64,000 nucleotides of DNA from Martinezella lusitana. GTDB lineage: Bacteria; Pseudomonadota; Alphaproteobacteria; Rhizobiales; Rhizobiaceae. Positions 7,857-17,800 of the stretch are shown in pieces. Every line of letters begins with the position of its first letter. Within the stretch, counting starts at the first letter, position 1. The position numbers and the translations under genes are program-made. The notes beneath the pieces are model-generated. The model saw only the letters and a program-made list of their open reading frames with translations, had not been told where the DNA came from and did not search any database. The stretch covers positions 248,001-312,000 of the forward strand of contig NZ_FMAF01000004.1 in the NCBI RefSeq assembly GCF_900094565.1, given 5' to 3'.

Positions 7857-10001
7857 TCACCCATGCGCCGGCTTTCGGGCGCGAAGCGCCTTGGCGGGAT
7901 AGATCTCGCTGAAGATGCGTGCCTCCGCCTCCTCGCGCCGCATCGGCCGGCCGAGCAGGAAGCCCTGTACTTCGCTATAGCCCTCGGCGCGCAATTTCGC
8001 CAACTGCTCCTCGGTCTCGATGCCTTCCGCCAGCGTCACGGCATTGAAGCCCGAGGCAATGCCGACGACGGCACGCACGATCGCCAGATTGCCGGGATCG
8101 GTCTCCATGCCGGCGACGAAGCTGCGGTCGAGCTTGATCTTGTCGAAAGAGAAGGAGCGCAGGTAGCTGAGCGATGAGTAGCCGGTGCCGAAATCGTCAA
8201 TGGCGATGCGGATGCCGAGTTCCTTCAGGGCGCGCAGCAGCGACAGGCTTTGCTCGACTTCAGAAAGCAGGACGGATTCGGTAACCTCGATCTCCAGCCG
8301 CTCGGGGAGAAGGCCGGTCTCGTCCAAAACCGAGACGACGGTCGCGAGCAGGCTCGCATGACGGAACTGATAGACGGAAAGGTTGATGGCGATTTTCAGA
8401 TCGCCTGGCCATTGCCTCGCGGTCCGGCAGGCCTCCCGCAATACCCAGTCGCCGATCGGCACGATCATGCCGGTTTCCTCGGCAACGGGGATGAACTCGG
8501 CCGGCGCAATGAGCCCACGCGTGGGATGGTGCCAGCGGATCAAAGCCTCGAAACCCGACAACCCGTCATTGTCCAGCCGAATGATCGGCTGATAATAGAG
8601 CTCGAATTCGTTCCTCTGCAGGGCTTCGCGAAGCTCCAGGGTGAGTTGATAGCGCCGCTCCGCCTCAAGCCGCATATCAGTCTGATAGAAGCGATAGGTC
8701 GATCGGCCACTGCCTTTTGCCGCATAGAGCGCCAGATCGGCGTCCCGCATCAAGACGTCGGCATCGCCGCCATGTTCCGGCGCCATCGCGATGCCGATGC
8801 TGCAGGTCACGTGCTCGCGGACGCCATCGAGATCGAAAGGCACGGAGAGCGATAGCAGCAGCAGGTCGGCAAAGCGCTGGGCCCGCCCGGCATCCGTCAT
8901 CTTCAGGACCAAGGCGAACTCATCACCACCGAGGCGGGCGACAAGATCGTTCTTCTCGGCAAGCTGCAGGAGACGCTGGGCGACCTGGCGCAACAGCATG
9001 TCGCCGGCGGCATGGCCCTTGCTGTCGTTGATATCCTTGAAATGATCGACATCGATGTAGAGAAGCGCAATCGGCTTCTCCGGTGTCGCGGCAGCCACCT
9101 GCTTGACGATGCTCTCTGAAAAGAAAGCACGATTCGGAAGGCCGGTCAGGGAATCGTGCATGGCAAGATGCGCAAGCTTCGCCTCGACATTGCGCTCCTC
9201 CGTGACATCCTGCGAGATGCCGAGAAGGTAGCGCGGCGCCTGTCCTTTGGGCGCTGGCAGTATCCGCTTGGCGGTCTTCACGATGCGCGGAACTCCATCC
9301 CGTGCGTGGATAGTTTCTTCGAAGCCGACGGTCGTCGCCGCGTCGAAGGCAAGCCTGTCCTGTTCGCGAAGGATCGCCGTCTGCTCGTCGGAAAATATAG
9401 CTTCGTCCGGCCTGCCGATCACGTCCTTCGCCCGCAGCCCGACAATGCCTCCGCAGGCCTCGTTGAACAGGATATAGCGGCCGCCCTTCGCCATATCCTT
9501 GACGAAAACGCCGACTGGCAGATTGTCGACGATGCTGTCGAGCAGCGACTGCGTGGCATCGACCTGTCGCCGGGCAGCGTTGACCTCGGTGCGATCCTGA
9601 ACGATCGCCAGGATCGCCGCCTTGCCGTCGAAGTAAATTTCACGCCCATAGGTCAAAACCTCGAACGTCTGGCCATCGACTTTCAGATGCGTCCAGCGCT
9701 GCGCCGTTTCCATGTCGGTGCGCTGGTGAACCGCTTCGAGCATGCGCTCGCGCTCCTCCGCCGGCCGGATATCGAGCACGGTCATGACCGAAAAGGCAGC
9801 GTGGCTGTAGCCATAGAGATCGCGAGCGGCGTCATTGACGATCAGGAATTTCAACGTCTTGGGATCATAGACCCACATTGGCGAGGGATGCGTCTTGAAA
9901 AGCGACCGAAAATCGTCGTTCGGGGCGTCGGGCCAAACGGAATTCATGGACGGATCGACCTTGCAAATTCGAGTTGAACTACCAGAGAATTGGAAAGTCA
10001 T
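7857..10001 (-). CDS. PAS-PAS-GGDEF-EAL cyclic-di-GMP protein
   Basis: 714 residues. Two PAS domains (about 30-140 and 150-270) are followed by a GGDEF domain (about 275-440) with an intact GGDEF at 358-362, and an EAL domain (about 455-705) with FEAL at 484-487, DDFGTGYSS and EGIETEEQ. Both catalytic signatures are complete, so diguanylate cyclase and phosphodiesterase activities are both possible. The inhibitory RxxD site five residues before GGDEF is absent (EKND there). There is no transmembrane segment, so it is probably cytoplasmic. The start is uncertain: codon 19 (ATG 9947) has a slightly better upstream AAGG. Confidence 0.93.
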   Translation of the reverse strand: MTFQFSGSSTRICKVDPSMNSVWPDAPNDDFRSLFKTHPSPMWVYDPKTLKFLIVNDAARDLYGYSHAAFSVMTVLDIRPAEERERMLEAVHQRTDMETAQRWTHLKVDGQTFEVLTYGREIYFDGKAAILAIVQDRTEVNAARRQVDATQSLLDSIVDNLPVGVFVKDMAKGGRYILFNEACGGIVGLRAKDVIGRPDEAIFSDEQTAILREQDRLAFDAATTVGFEETIHARDGVPRIVKTAKRILPAPKGQAPRYLLGISQDVTEERNVEAKLAHLAMHDSLTGLPNRAFFSESIVKQVAAATPEKPIALLYIDVDHFKDINDSKGHAAGDMLLRQVAQRLLQLAEKNDLVARLGGDEFALVLKMTDAGRAQRFADLLLLSLSVPFDLDGVREHVTCSIGIAMAPEHGGDADVLMRDADLALYAAKGSGRSTYRFYQTDMRLEAERRYQLTLELREALQRNEFELYYQPIIRLDNDGLSGFEALIRWHHPTRGLIAPAEFIPVAEETGMIVPIGDWVLREACRTARQWPGDLKIAINLSVYQFRHASLLATVVSVLDETGLLPERLEIEVTESVLLSEVEQSLSLLRALKELGIRIAIDDFGTGYSSLSYLRSFSFDKIKLDRSFVAGMETDPGNLAIVRAVVGIASGFNAVTLAEGIETEEQLAKLRAEGYSEVQGFLLGRPMRREEAEARIFSEIYPAKALRARKPAHG

Positions 10002-10134
10002 ATTCTAAAAAGTTAAATAAAATCAAAATGGTAGCTCGCCTAAACTTTGAGCAAAAGCCTACCGAATATGCAACCACGCGCTTTGCTTTTCTACCCTCAC
10101 GGCCACGCAGTCCAACAGCGGACAAGCGTGATGC

Positions 10135-11313
10135 TTACAGGCCAGCCTTGCCGATGGCGTGAATGACGCCATGCAGTTCCGCCAGCCCCTTCAGGCGGCC
10201 GATCAAAGAGTACCCCGGGTTGGTCGGCTTATCGATATCGTCGCCGATGAGATGCCCGTGATCCGGCCGCATCGGGATCAGATGATCATCGCGACCCTCG
10301 GCGCGTCGGCGCGCCTCCTCGGCCAAAAGCGTTCGCAGGATGGCGTGCATGTCGCTGCACCCCTCCAGATGGGAAGCCTCGACGAAGGAACCGTCGGCCT
10401 CGATCGCGACATCGCGCAAATGGGCGAAATTGGTGCGTGGGGCAAATTCCCGCGCGATATCAAGCACATCATTGTCGGCGCGGGACCCGAGCGATCCGAC
10501 GCAGAGCGTCAAGCCGTTGGCCGGATGGTCGACGCTGCCAAGGATGCGGCGCAGATCCGCCGCCGTTGAAACGACGCGTGGCAGGCCGAAAAGCGAAATG
10601 GGCGGATCGTCCGGGTGGATTGCGAGCCTCGCGCCAAGCTCGGCTGCAACGGGCGCAACCTCCTGCAGAAACATCTCGAGATTGGATTGAAGATCCCGAG
10701 CCGTCATTCCCTCGAAGAGGGCGATGGCCGAGCGGATCGCCTCGCGACCGTAGCTGTCCTCACCGCCCGGAAGCCCGGCGATGATGTTGTTTTCCAGCCG
10801 TTGCACCGCCTCCTCGGAAAGGCCCTTCAGCCGCTTCTCGGCGCTTTGCACCAGCTCCGGCGCATAATCCGCCTCGGCACTCTTCCTGCGCAGGACGAAG
10901 ACGTCATAGGCGATGAATTCCACCATGTCGAAACGCAGCGCAAGCGCGGTGGTCGGCATTTCAAAGCGCAGATCCGTCCGCGTCCAATCGACCACCGGCA
11001 TGAAATTATAGCAGATCGTCTTGATGCCGGACCGGGCGAGATTGACCAGGCTGTCCTTCCAGATGCCGATCGCGGCCCTGGCTCCGGCGCCGCCAAGCTT
11101 GATGGCGCTGGGCACGGGGATCGATTCACATACGCTCCAGCGCAGGCCCGCCGCCTCCACCAGGGCCTTTCGCGCTTCGATTTCAGCCGGCGTCCAGGAG
11201 CGTGAATAGGCGACCTCATGCAGCGCCGTGACAATGCCCGTCGCCCCGGCCTGACGAGCATGCTGAAGCGGAACAAGATCCTTCGGCCCAAACCAACGCC
11301 AACAGCTCTCCAT
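10135..11313 (-). CDS. uxuA: Mannonate dehydratase
   Basis: A 392-residue enzyme of the UxuA family, which dehydrates D-mannonate to 2-keto-3-deoxygluconate in hexuronate catabolism. Family segments are clear: ESCWRWFGPKDLVPLQHARQ at the start, CYNFMPVVDWTRTDL, and the metal-site region MRPDHGHLIGDD near the end. ATG 11313 is chosen because GGAGGAGGTG lies immediately upstream, although the frame stays open to 11367. It is divergent from a GntR regulator and close to a beta-mannosidase, suggesting that mannose-containing or uronate-containing oligosaccharides feed this locus. Confidence 0.95.
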   Translation of the reverse strand: MESCWRWFGPKDLVPLQHARQAGATGIVTALHEVAYSRSWTPAEIEARKALVEAAGLRWSVCESIPVPSAIKLGGAGARAAIGIWKDSLVNLARSGIKTICYNFMPVVDWTRTDLRFEMPTTALALRFDMVEFIAYDVFVLRRKSAEADYAPELVQSAEKRLKGLSEEAVQRLENNIIAGLPGGEDSYGREAIRSAIALFEGMTARDLQSNLEMFLQEVAPVAAELGARLAIHPDDPPISLFGLPRVVSTAADLRRILGSVDHPANGLTLCVGSLGSRADNDVLDIAREFAPRTNFAHLRDVAIEADGSFVEASHLEGCSDMHAILRTLLAEEARRRAEGRDDHLIPMRPDHGHLIGDDIDKPTNPGYSLIGRLKGLAELHGVIHAIGKAGL

Positions 11314-11332
11314 GCGACACCTCCTCCATTTG

Positions 11333-11411
11333 TTGGTCAAAATATCGCCATATTCGCAAATGTCCACTCAGAACACATCTTTTGCCGCGCTTGACAGTCC
11401 TTATTGACCAA
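11333..11411. promoter_or_regulatory. Divergent uxuA/gntR control region with paired half-sites
   Basis: TTGGTCAA (11333-11340) and its complement TTGACCAA (11404-11411) form an inverted pair 71 bp apart, about seven helical turns. Each copy sits close to one of the two divergent start codons. A promoter toward the regulator can be read as TTGACA (11391-11396) and TATGTT (11415-11420), which places the second half-site between -35 and -10. TTGGTC/GACCAA halves suit GntR/FadR-type repressors such as UxuR. The looping geometry is inferred. Confidence 0.5.
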
Positions 11412-11441
11412 CAATATGTTTCCGGCCATGGAGGACGAATC

Positions 11442-12140
11442 GTGGTGGAGACCGCTGACATCGAGGATAGAGGCTCGGCAGTGGACCAGGTGGTCGATGC
11501 GCTGCGGCGACTGATGCGCGAGCGCAATCTCGGCCTTGGGGATGCATTGCCCTCTGAGGCGGAGCTCGCCTCGATGTTCAACAGCAGCCGCAATACGGTC
11601 CGCGAGGCAATCCGCATCCTCAAGGCCTACGGCATTGTCGAAAGCCGCCAGAAGGTCGGCGCCGTCATCACCGACCGGCGTCAACAGGCACTGATGGATC
11701 AGTTCTCCTTCGCCATCGACATATCGGCGGAAAGCTTCCTCGATATCCAGGGTTTTCGCCGCCTGATCGAGGTCAATCTCTGCGATCTTCTGTTCTCAAG
11801 CATCGATGATGCCGCCATCGAAACGCTGCGATCGATCAACGACTCAATGAAAGCTGCACCGGAACTTTCGCAGGCCGCCGCGCTGGATTTCAAGTTCCAC
11901 GCCACTCTCGTCGGCTTTGCCGGCAATCAAACGCTGTCACAAGTCTATGGTATTCTGCAGCCATTGTTGCAAAGGCTGATGGAGGCGGGCAAGCGGTCCC
12001 GCGAAGCCGTCGACAACGCTTATGACGAACATAGCGACATCATCGAGGCGTTGATAAAACGGGATCGAATCGCCTACGCCTATCACATGAACCGCCACCT
12101 GCAGGCCGGGCTGCAATTCATCGCGCCGAACGCCGTTTGA
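11442..12140 (+). CDS. GntR-family regulator (FadR subfamily, UxuR-like)
   Basis: A 232-residue regulator. A winged-helix domain (SEAELASMFNSSRNTVREAI as recognition region, residues about 35-55) is followed by an FCD domain with the Asp/His ligand-metal pattern (ALDFKFHATLVGFAGN, and the final H of YAYHMNRHLQ). I chose GTG 11442 because GGAGGA lies six bases upstream; the open frame runs back to a TTG at 11382. Position between uxuA and the mannosidase marks it as the probable regulator of both, sensing a uronate or mannonate-type ligand. Confidence 0.87.
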   Translation: MVETADIEDRGSAVDQVVDALRRLMRERNLGLGDALPSEAELASMFNSSRNTVREAIRILKAYGIVESRQKVGAVITDRRQQALMDQFSFAIDISAESFLDIQGFRRLIEVNLCDLLFSSIDDAAIETLRSINDSMKAAPELSQAAALDFKFHATLVGFAGNQTLSQVYGILQPLLQRLMEAGKRSREAVDNAYDEHSDIIEALIKRDRIAYAYHMNRHLQAGLQFIAPNAV

Positions 12141-12168
12141 GACGCCCATTTCTTCACGGATCCATGAC

Positions 12169-14640
12169 ATGAAAAGACAGACGCTCGACACCGGCTGGAC
12201 CATCTCGCGCCTTCGCGCACCCTCCACCGCGCCGTCCCTGCCGAATACGATCCCGGCCGCTGTGCCTGGCAACGTGCATCTCGACCTTATGGCCGCCCAG
12301 CTGATCACCGACCCCTATCTCGACGTCAATGAGATCTCGCAGGACTGGATCGGCCGCGCCGCCTGGCGCTATCGCCTCGCCTTCGATTGGGAGAGCGAAG
12401 AGGCCGAGCGTATCGATCTCTCCTGCCTCGGCCTCGATACGGCGGCGCGCCTGGAACTGAATGGCACCGTGCTCGGCGAGACCCGCAACATGCATCGCAG
12501 CTATCGCTTCGACATCGGCGACAACCTCAAGAGCGGCCGCAACGAACTAATCATCGATTTCCAATCGGCCTACGAGCATGGCGAAGCCGTGCGCAAGCAG
12601 CTCGGCAGCGCCGCCGATATACCCACAAATTATCCCGGCCCCGGCAATCTCATCCGCAAGATGGCCTGCAATTTCGGCTGGGATTGGGGTCCGACCGTCG
12701 TCACCTCGGGCATCTGGCAGCCCATCGCCATCGAGAGCTGGTCGAAGGCACGCCTCGGCAGCATCCGCCCGGAAATTACGCTGCAAGGCGGCCAGGGCGT
12801 CGCCCGCCTGCATGTCGAGATCGAATGGGCCGCGAAGGGTACGGATAGCGTGGCCCTGGTGCTGTCGGTCGGCGGCAAGCGCTCGGAAGTTCGCGTCGCG
12901 CAGGGAGAGACCCACGCGCAGATCGAATGCCGCATCGACAATCCGCAGGTCTGGTGGCCGCACGGGCTCGGCGACCAGCCGCTCTACGACCTCGATCTTC
13001 AGCTTCAGGGCTCCGATGGCGCGGTGCTGGACGGCTGGAAGCGTCGTGTCGGCTTCCGCTCCGTGCGGCTCGACACGACGCCGGATGAGATCGGCTCGGC
13101 CTTTACCCTCGTCGTCAACGACGTACCGGTCTTTGCCCGCGGCGCCAACTGGATTCCGGACGACTGCTTCCTGCCGCGCGTGACGCGGGAGCGCTATCGC
13201 GAGCGGATCGCCCAAGCCCGCGATGCCAACATGAACCTCCTGCGCGTCTGGGGCGGCGGCATCTACGAGACCGATACCTTCTACGAGGAGTGCGACGCCG
13301 CCGGCATCATGGTCTGGCAGGATTTCCTGTTTGCCTGCGCCACCTATCCCGAAGAAGAGCCCGTCTACAGCGAGATCGAAGCCGAAGCGCGCGAGGCAAT
13401 CACCCGGCTGATGCCCTATGCCTCGCTGGTGATCTGGAACGGCAATAACGAGAATATCTGGGGCTATTTCGACTGGGGTTGGCAGGATGTGCTCGGCAAT
13501 CGTCCCTGGGGCGCCGGCTATTATCTCGACCTCCTGCCGAAACTGGTGGCCGAGATCGATCCGACACGGCCCTATTGGGCGGGAAGCCCCTATTCCGGCT
13601 CGATGGAAATCGCGCCGAATGCCGATGAGCACGGCTGCAAGCACATCTGGGATGTCTGGAACGAGGTGGGCTACGAGACCTACCGCAACTACATCCCGCG
13701 CTTCTGCTCCGAATTCGGATGGCAGGCACCTTCAACCTTCGCGACATTGACGCAATCCGTGCGCGAGAAGGATCGCGCGCCGGCTTCCCCCGGCGTCCTG
13801 CACCATCAGAAAGCGACCACCGGCAACGACAAGCTGCTGAAAGGCTTGGATGGTTGGTTCCCCCATCCGGAAAATTTCGACGACTGGCTGTTCGTCACAC
13901 AGCTCAATCAGGCGCGCGCCATTGGCTTCGGCATCGACCACATGCGCTCGCACCGGCCGACCTGCATGGGCACGATCGTCTGGCAGCTCAACGATTGCTG
14001 GCCGGTGACCTCCTGGGCGGCGATCGACGGCGCGGGGCGCAAAAAGCCGCTCTGGTACGCGCTGCGCCACAGCTATGCCCCGCATCTTCTTACCATCCAG
14101 CCGCGCGGCGACGGCCTTGCCGCCGTTGCCGTGAACGATGCGACGCTATTCTGGCGCGTGCCCTTCACCGTCGAACGTTTCGATGTTAACGGCAAGCTGC
14201 TTGCACACCACTCCGTCTGGCGCGTTCTGTGCGACCGTTTCGAGAATACCGACATTCCGATCCCCAGCGACGTGGCGACGCCTGATGATCCCCGGCGGGA
14301 ATTCCTGCGTGCCCGTTTGGGTGACGCCGAAGCGTGGTGGTTCTTCGAGAAGGACATGGAGCTGCATTATCCGCAGCCGCGCTTCGATATCCAGAGCGTG
14401 CAGACGGCCGATGGAGTTGCAGTCACCATTACGGCACAGACGCTGCTGCGCGACCTCTGCCTGTTCGTCGATCGCATCAGCCCGAATGCCGAGGTCGACG
14501 ATATGCTCGTCAATCTGATGCCGGGGGAAAGCAGGACTTTCCACGTCAGCGGCATTTCGAAGGAAGCCTTCGACAACGCCGAGCTTTCAACCATCGTGCG
14601 CACTGCCAATCAGGTCGCGGAGACGCCGACGCATCGATGA
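12169..14640 (+). CDS. Beta-mannosidase (glycoside hydrolase family 2)
   Basis: An 823-residue GH2 enzyme with the usual order: jelly-roll N-domain, immunoglobulin-like domain, then TIM barrel. The acid/base Glu lies in WNGNNEN (about residue 428) and the nucleophile Glu in FCSEFGWQ (about 513). The WNGNNE form marks beta-mannosidases within GH2. No signal peptide is present, so it acts on imported oligosaccharides, releasing terminal mannose. It begins 28 bp after the GntR gene and is probably co-transcribed with it. Length fits the family. Confidence 0.92.
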   Translation: MKRQTLDTGWTISRLRAPSTAPSLPNTIPAAVPGNVHLDLMAAQLITDPYLDVNEISQDWIGRAAWRYRLAFDWESEEAERIDLSCLGLDTAARLELNGTVLGETRNMHRSYRFDIGDNLKSGRNELIIDFQSAYEHGEAVRKQLGSAADIPTNYPGPGNLIRKMACNFGWDWGPTVVTSGIWQPIAIESWSKARLGSIRPEITLQGGQGVARLHVEIEWAAKGTDSVALVLSVGGKRSEVRVAQGETHAQIECRIDNPQVWWPHGLGDQPLYDLDLQLQGSDGAVLDGWKRRVGFRSVRLDTTPDEIGSAFTLVVNDVPVFARGANWIPDDCFLPRVTRERYRERIAQARDANMNLLRVWGGGIYETDTFYEECDAAGIMVWQDFLFACATYPEEEPVYSEIEAEAREAITRLMPYASLVIWNGNNENIWGYFDWGWQDVLGNRPWGAGYYLDLLPKLVAEIDPTRPYWAGSPYSGSMEIAPNADEHGCKHIWDVWNEVGYETYRNYIPRFCSEFGWQAPSTFATLTQSVREKDRAPASPGVLHHQKATTGNDKLLKGLDGWFPHPENFDDWLFVTQLNQARAIGFGIDHMRSHRPTCMGTIVWQLNDCWPVTSWAAIDGAGRKKPLWYALRHSYAPHLLTIQPRGDGLAAVAVNDATLFWRVPFTVERFDVNGKLLAHHSVWRVLCDRFENTDIPIPSDVATPDDPRREFLRARLGDAEAWWFFEKDMELHYPQPRFDIQSVQTADGVAVTITAQTLLRDLCLFVDRISPNAEVDDMLVNLMPGESRTFHVSGISKEAFDNAELSTIVRTANQVAETPTHR

Positions 14641-14664
14641 AAGTGACAGCGTTTCCAGTCGAAT

Positions 14665-14686
14665 GACCCGGCGCCCTTGCCGGGTC
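14665..14686 (+). terminator. Hairpin after the beta-mannosidase gene
   Basis: GACCCGGC (14665-14672) pairs with GCCGGGTC (14679-14686) around a 6-base loop, about 25 bp after the stop codon. A weak T-run (TGTTTT) follows within 15 bases. It separates the mannosidase from the GH94 gene, which may therefore have its own promoter. Confidence 0.5.
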
Positions 14687-14826
14687 GAGTCATATGTTTT
14701 CCGTGAGCCAGCAGGCAGCTGTCACGAAAGATTGCTGTCGCGAATGGCAAAAATGCCGCCTATGATCGGGCTCAGCCTTGTGATCTAGTACCCCCATCCG
14801 ATCCATGAATCAGCGAGACCTAGCTT

Positions 14827-17800
14827 ATGTCCTCGGACTTCAATCGCAGCTTTCAGACGCCCCGTCGCGAAGAACTCGGTCTTACCACGCTTACCAATAG
14901 TGCCGGCCTTTCGGTTTCAGCGCTGCCGAACGGCACGCTGTTTTCAATCGATTTTGCCGACCAGCAGGGCGGCGTCATGATCAACCAGGTGCTTGGATCG
15001 CCCGTCTATGGCGGCATCGGCCGTCTTTATCTGCGCGTCGGCGGCGCCAAGCCGGAAACGGCCGAGATCGTCGGCCCGAAGGCCGCGGTGCGTTTCGGCC
15101 ATGCCGAGAGCGGCCTTTGCTGGAGCGGCGAGACGGCCGGCGTCAAGCACACGGTCAGCCTGCGGCTGCACCCGAGCGAGGCCGCATGGTTCTGGCGGGT
15201 ATCGCTCGAAAACACCACCGGCACGACGCTCGCGGCCGATCTCGTTCTCCTTCAGGACGTCGGCCTTGGCGATCGCGGCTTCCTGATGAACAGCGAGGCC
15301 TACGCGTCGCAATATATCGATCACCATATCGCCAACCATGCCGTCTTCGGACCAGTGGTCATGAACCGGCAGAACCTCAAACAGGGCGGCAAACGCAACC
15401 CCTGGCTGGCGCAAGGCTGCCTCGAGGGTGCAGCGGCTTTTGCCACCGACGCGATCCAGCTCCTCGTGCCGTCCAAGGACAATGACGGCGTCATGGTGCC
15501 GGACTTCGGCATCAGCCTGCCGAGCATGCGCCGACAGCACGAGGTCGCCTGCCCGGCGATCCAGTCGAAGCCGCTTTCTCTGGCACCAGGCGCGGCAGCT
15601 ACAACGTCCTTCTTCGGTCTCTTCGTTGCCGACCATCCGGCCGCCTCGAGCGATGCCGACCTTGCGCGCCTCGATAACCTGCCAAAATTGCGGGATGAAC
15701 TGGCCAAGGACGCGATTGTCGCTGCGCCGCCGGCCCGCAGCCTTGTGCAGGACGCGCCTTTCGCCGTCAGCGACACCCTCGAGCAGGCCGACATCGATGC
15801 GCTTTATCCCAAGCGCATGCTCGAGGAGCATGTCGACGGGAAGCTCATTTCCTTCTTCGTGCCGGATGGGCCGCACAACAGGCACGTCGTGCTCAGCGAA
15901 AAGGAACGTGTCGTGGCGCGCCGTCACGGCGCCATTATCCGCAGCGGGCAGAACATGCTGCTCGACGACCAGACCTTGGCGGCGACCTGCTGGATGCAGG
16001 GCATCTTTGCCGCGCAGCTGACCATCGGCAACACTTCCTTCCACAAGCTCTTCTCCGTCTCCCGCGACCCCTACAATCTGACGCGGTCGAGCGGCCTGCG
16101 CATTCTCGTCGATCTCGGCGACGGTTGGCGCCTGCTCGGCGTGCCCGCTGCCTTCGAGATGGGGCTGAGCGACACCAGCTGGATCTATCGGCTGTCCCAC
16201 CGCACCATCACTGTGTCGGCAATCGCCTCCGGCGACGATCCGGCCATGCAGTGGAGCGTTTCGGTCGAAGGGGCCGCCTGCCGCTTCCTGGTATTCGGCC
16301 ATATCGTACTCGGCGAACGCGATTATGAAGCAGTCGCCGATATCGCCATCGATACCGAGAACAAACGAATTTCCTTCCGCCCGCAGCCCTCGTGGCTGTG
16401 GGACCGCTACCCGCAGGCAGCCTATCACCTCGTCACCCCGACGCCGGATGCCTTCGAGGCCATCGGCGGCGACGAACTGCTCTATGACGATGGCAACTCC
16501 CGCAACGGCCCGTTCATCGCGCTGAAATCGCATCCCACGCAGGAATTGCGCTTTGCCGTCACCGGTTCGATGGCTGATGCGGCTGCCGGCGAGACCTTTT
16601 CGGCGCGCTACGCCTCGGGTGTGAAGAGCGAAGAGATGCTGGCGCCTGCGCAACGGTTCTGGAGCCATGTGACGCGCAACGCACGCATCGAAGGCGACGA
16701 TCCGGATGTAACAGCCCAGGCCGTCATGCTGCCCTGGATCGCCCATGATGCGATCGTGCACTTGAGCGTGCCGCATGGACTTGAGCAATATACCGGCGCT
16801 GCCTGGGGAACGCGTGACGTCTGCCAGGGTCCGGTGGAATTCCTGCTTGCCTATGAGCATGACGAGGAAACCCGGCAGGTTCTGAGCACCGTCTTTTCCG
16901 AGCAGTATCGGGATCGGGGCGACTGGCCGCAATGGTTCATGCTGGAGCCCTACGCCAATATCCGCGCCGGCGAGGCCCATGGCGATATTGTCGTCTGGCC
17001 GCTGAAGGCGTTGTGCGACTATATCGAGGCGACGGGCAATATCGCTTTCCTTGCCGAAACCGTGCCGTGGCGTGCCGACGACACCTTGCTGCTGACCTCG
17101 GAGCGTGCGACGATTTCCGATCACGTCGAAAAGCTGCTCGAAACCGTGCGCAGCCGCTTCGTGAAGGGCACAAGCCTTATCCGCTACGGCGATGGCGACT
17201 GGAACGACAGCCTGCAGCCGGCCGACCCGCACCTGCGCGACTGGATGGTCAGCAGCTGGACCGTTTCGCTGCTTTACGAGCAGTTAGTGCGCTATGCCAA
17301 GATCCTGACGCTCGCCAGCCGCAGCGATGAGGCGCAGGCACTGCAGGAGACTGCAGCCGCCATGCGCAGCGATTTCAACCGGCTCCTGATGCGCGACGGC
17401 ATCGTCGCTGGCTACGGCGTATTCGATCCGAGCCATGATGGCGTCGAACTGCTGCTGCACCCGCAGGATACCCGGACCGGCCTGCATTATTCGCTGATTG
17501 CGATGACGCAGCCGATGATCGGCGGCCTGTTCACGCCGGAGCAGCGCCATGCCCACATGAAGATCATTCGCGAGAACCTGCTGTTCCCGGATGGCGTCAG
17601 ACTGATGGAAAAGCCGGCGACTTATGCCGGTGGACCCGAAACGCTGTTCCGGCGCGCCGAATCCTCGTCCTTCTTCGGGCGTGAGATCGGGCTGATGTAT
17701 GTGCATGCACATCTGCGCTACTGCGAAGCCTTGGCGCTTGATGACGATGCCGAAGCGGTATGGGCCGCCCTGGCGCTCGCCAATCCAATCGCCGTCAGCG

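Noticed and set aside
14944..17232. A 762-codon open frame on the minus strand opposite the GH94 gene
   Set aside because: It is an antisense shadow caused by GC-rich codon use. The plus-strand frame has clear GH94 motifs.
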